Shown: in pieces, positions 11,523 to 11,994 of the stretch
Layout: every line of letters starts with the position of its first letter
Position numbering within the stretch: the stretch's first letter is position 1
Assembly (NCBI GenBank): GCA_036389695.1
Contig: DASVWG010000011.1
Coordinates: 1-11,994, forward strand
Length of the DNA: 11,994 bases
Origin: JALZHR01 sp036389695
Lineage (GTDB): Bacteria; Acidobacteriota; Blastocatellia; Pyrinomonadales; Pyrinomonadaceae
Direction of reading: 5' to 3'
Translations under genes and position numbers: made by a program
Notes under the pieces: generated by a model
What the model was told of the DNA's origin: nothing
The model's input: only the letters and a program-made list of their open reading frames with translations
Database searches by the model: none

Positions 11523-11994
11523 CTATTTTAAGAGTGTGTTCTGAGTAGCAATCAATTGCCAGCGTCCCTGCTGCTTGATATACACATTTGTGTAACGAAG
11601 CAAATCGACTCTATTTTGATTCTCGTTTTTGATAGTGAATTTACCGACACCATTTACAACCGCCGTTTCTCCGTAAGTACGCACTTTGGTATCAGTTAAT
11701 TCTATAGACTCAACTGTGGAATTAGCTCTGGCTTCAGTTAAAAATTGCTCTTTATTAAGCATCTCGCCGTTAGCGTTTGTAATAACACAGTCGTTAGAAA
11801 AAACCTTCTCAAGACGCGCGGCGTCACGCTGAATATAAGCCTGTGTCCATTGCAACTCCAAGTCTTTTAACGCTTTTTCGTCTGCCTCTTTATCTGTAAT
11901 GTGAATAGCCGCTATAACTCCCGTTATAACGACTAACATTGTGGCAACGGCAAACAAAATTATCTGTACCTGCGATGGTTTATTAATCTTCTTG
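11523..11994 (-). CDS. Membrane-anchored SnoaL-like / DUF4440 protein (5' end outside window)
   Basis: The minus-strand frame is open from the window edge to the stop at 11523-11525; 157 codons are visible. A TTG at 11957-11955 is not needed as a start because the frame continues upstream through KKINKPSQVQII, so the true start is probably just beyond 11994. The N-terminus has a basic stretch then a hydrophobic helix (IILFAVATMLVVITGVIAAI), a signal anchor or uncleaved signal. The rest fits the NTF2-like DUF4440/SnoaL pattern: LELQWTQAYIQRDAARLEKVFSND...IT..NGEMLNKEQFL, then TDTKVRTYGETAVVNGVGKF and RYTNVYIKQQGRWQLIATQNT at the C-terminus. Such domains bind small ligands or have no known activity; function undetermined. 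It converges with 10544-11452 across a 70-bp gap without a visible terminator. Its DNA is AT-richer than glnE. Confidence 0.85.
   Translation of the reverse strand, partial: KKINKPSQVQIILFAVATMLVVITGVIAAIHITDKEADEKALKDLELQWTQAYIQRDAARLEKVFSNDCVITNANGEMLNKEQFLTEARANSTVESIELTDTKVRTYGETAVVNGVGKFTIKNENQNRVDLLRYTNVYIKQQGRWQLIATQNTLLK

Noticed and set aside
11523..11957. TTG at 11957 as start of the DUF4440 gene
   Set aside because: The frame continues open to the window edge with a basic stretch that completes a signal anchor; the gene is better read as truncated by the window.
1..11994. tRNA, rRNA, integrase, transposase, phage or plasmid genes
   Set aside because: None seen on either strand; the palindromic repeats are non-coding for any transposase and no attachment site is recognisable.

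Overview
The window looks like a chromosomal segment of a Gram-negative, non-proteobacterial organism, most likely an acidobacterium of the Blastocatellia group. The pointers are a secreted beta-helix/Ig protein ending in six Asp-rich FG-GAP/VCBS-like repeats of a type common in that group, several small exported proteins with signal peptides ending in A-x-x-Q, and moderate-GC coding DNA interrupted by AT-rich gaps with many short palindromic repeats. The taxonomic call is an inference from family resemblance, not from a marker gene.

Layout. 1-3210 (+): 3' part of a large exported repeat protein, closed by a strong terminator (3275-3305). 3211-3730: AT-rich gap with a near-consensus sigma-70-type promoter (3442-3470), a repeated 10-mer and, on the opposite strand, a possible 29-codon membrane-peptide ORF with a strong ribosome binding site. 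3731-4186 (+): small exported protein, closed by an 18-bp stem terminator (4214-4252). 4341-5027 and 5054-5542 (-): two exported proteins, probably one operon; the first shares its C-terminal domain with the convergent 3731-4186 product. 5637-8465 (-): glnE, the bifunctional glutamine synthetase adenylyltransferase/removase, carrying an in-frame palindromic insertion (6924-7063). 8514-8589: a second, different palindromic repeat. 8605-10125 (-): GAF-AAA-HTH sigma-54 activator (bacterial enhancer-binding protein). 10126-10543: dense regulatory gap. 10544-11452 (+): RluA/RluD-family pseudouridine synthase. 11523-11994 (-): SnoaL-like/DUF4440 protein, cut by the window edge.

How the parts may work together. 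glnE controls nitrogen assimilation, and the upstream activator belongs to the class that serves sigma-54 promoters, so the pair may be functionally linked, although a 139-bp gap with a palindrome separates them. The most notable stretch is 10126-10543. It holds a perfect 18-bp palindrome plus two related boxes near the activator's own promoter, then a near-consensus -24/-12 sigma-54 promoter pointing away from the activator, then a perfect 22-bp inverted repeat with a 32-nt loop. This geometry (GAF-type activator, divergent sigma-54 promoter, palindromes about 100-230 bp upstream of its start) resembles the norR-norVW layout. Here, however, the output would be a structured leader or small RNA in front of a pseudouridine synthase, and the GAF domain has no cysteine.

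A second theme is coding DNA carrying short repeats without loss of frame: a 140-bp palindromic element and a GACGCGGAGA repeat in glnE, a CGAAGGA repeat in the pseudouridine synthase gene, and a duplicated start-codon segment in the gene at 4341-5027.
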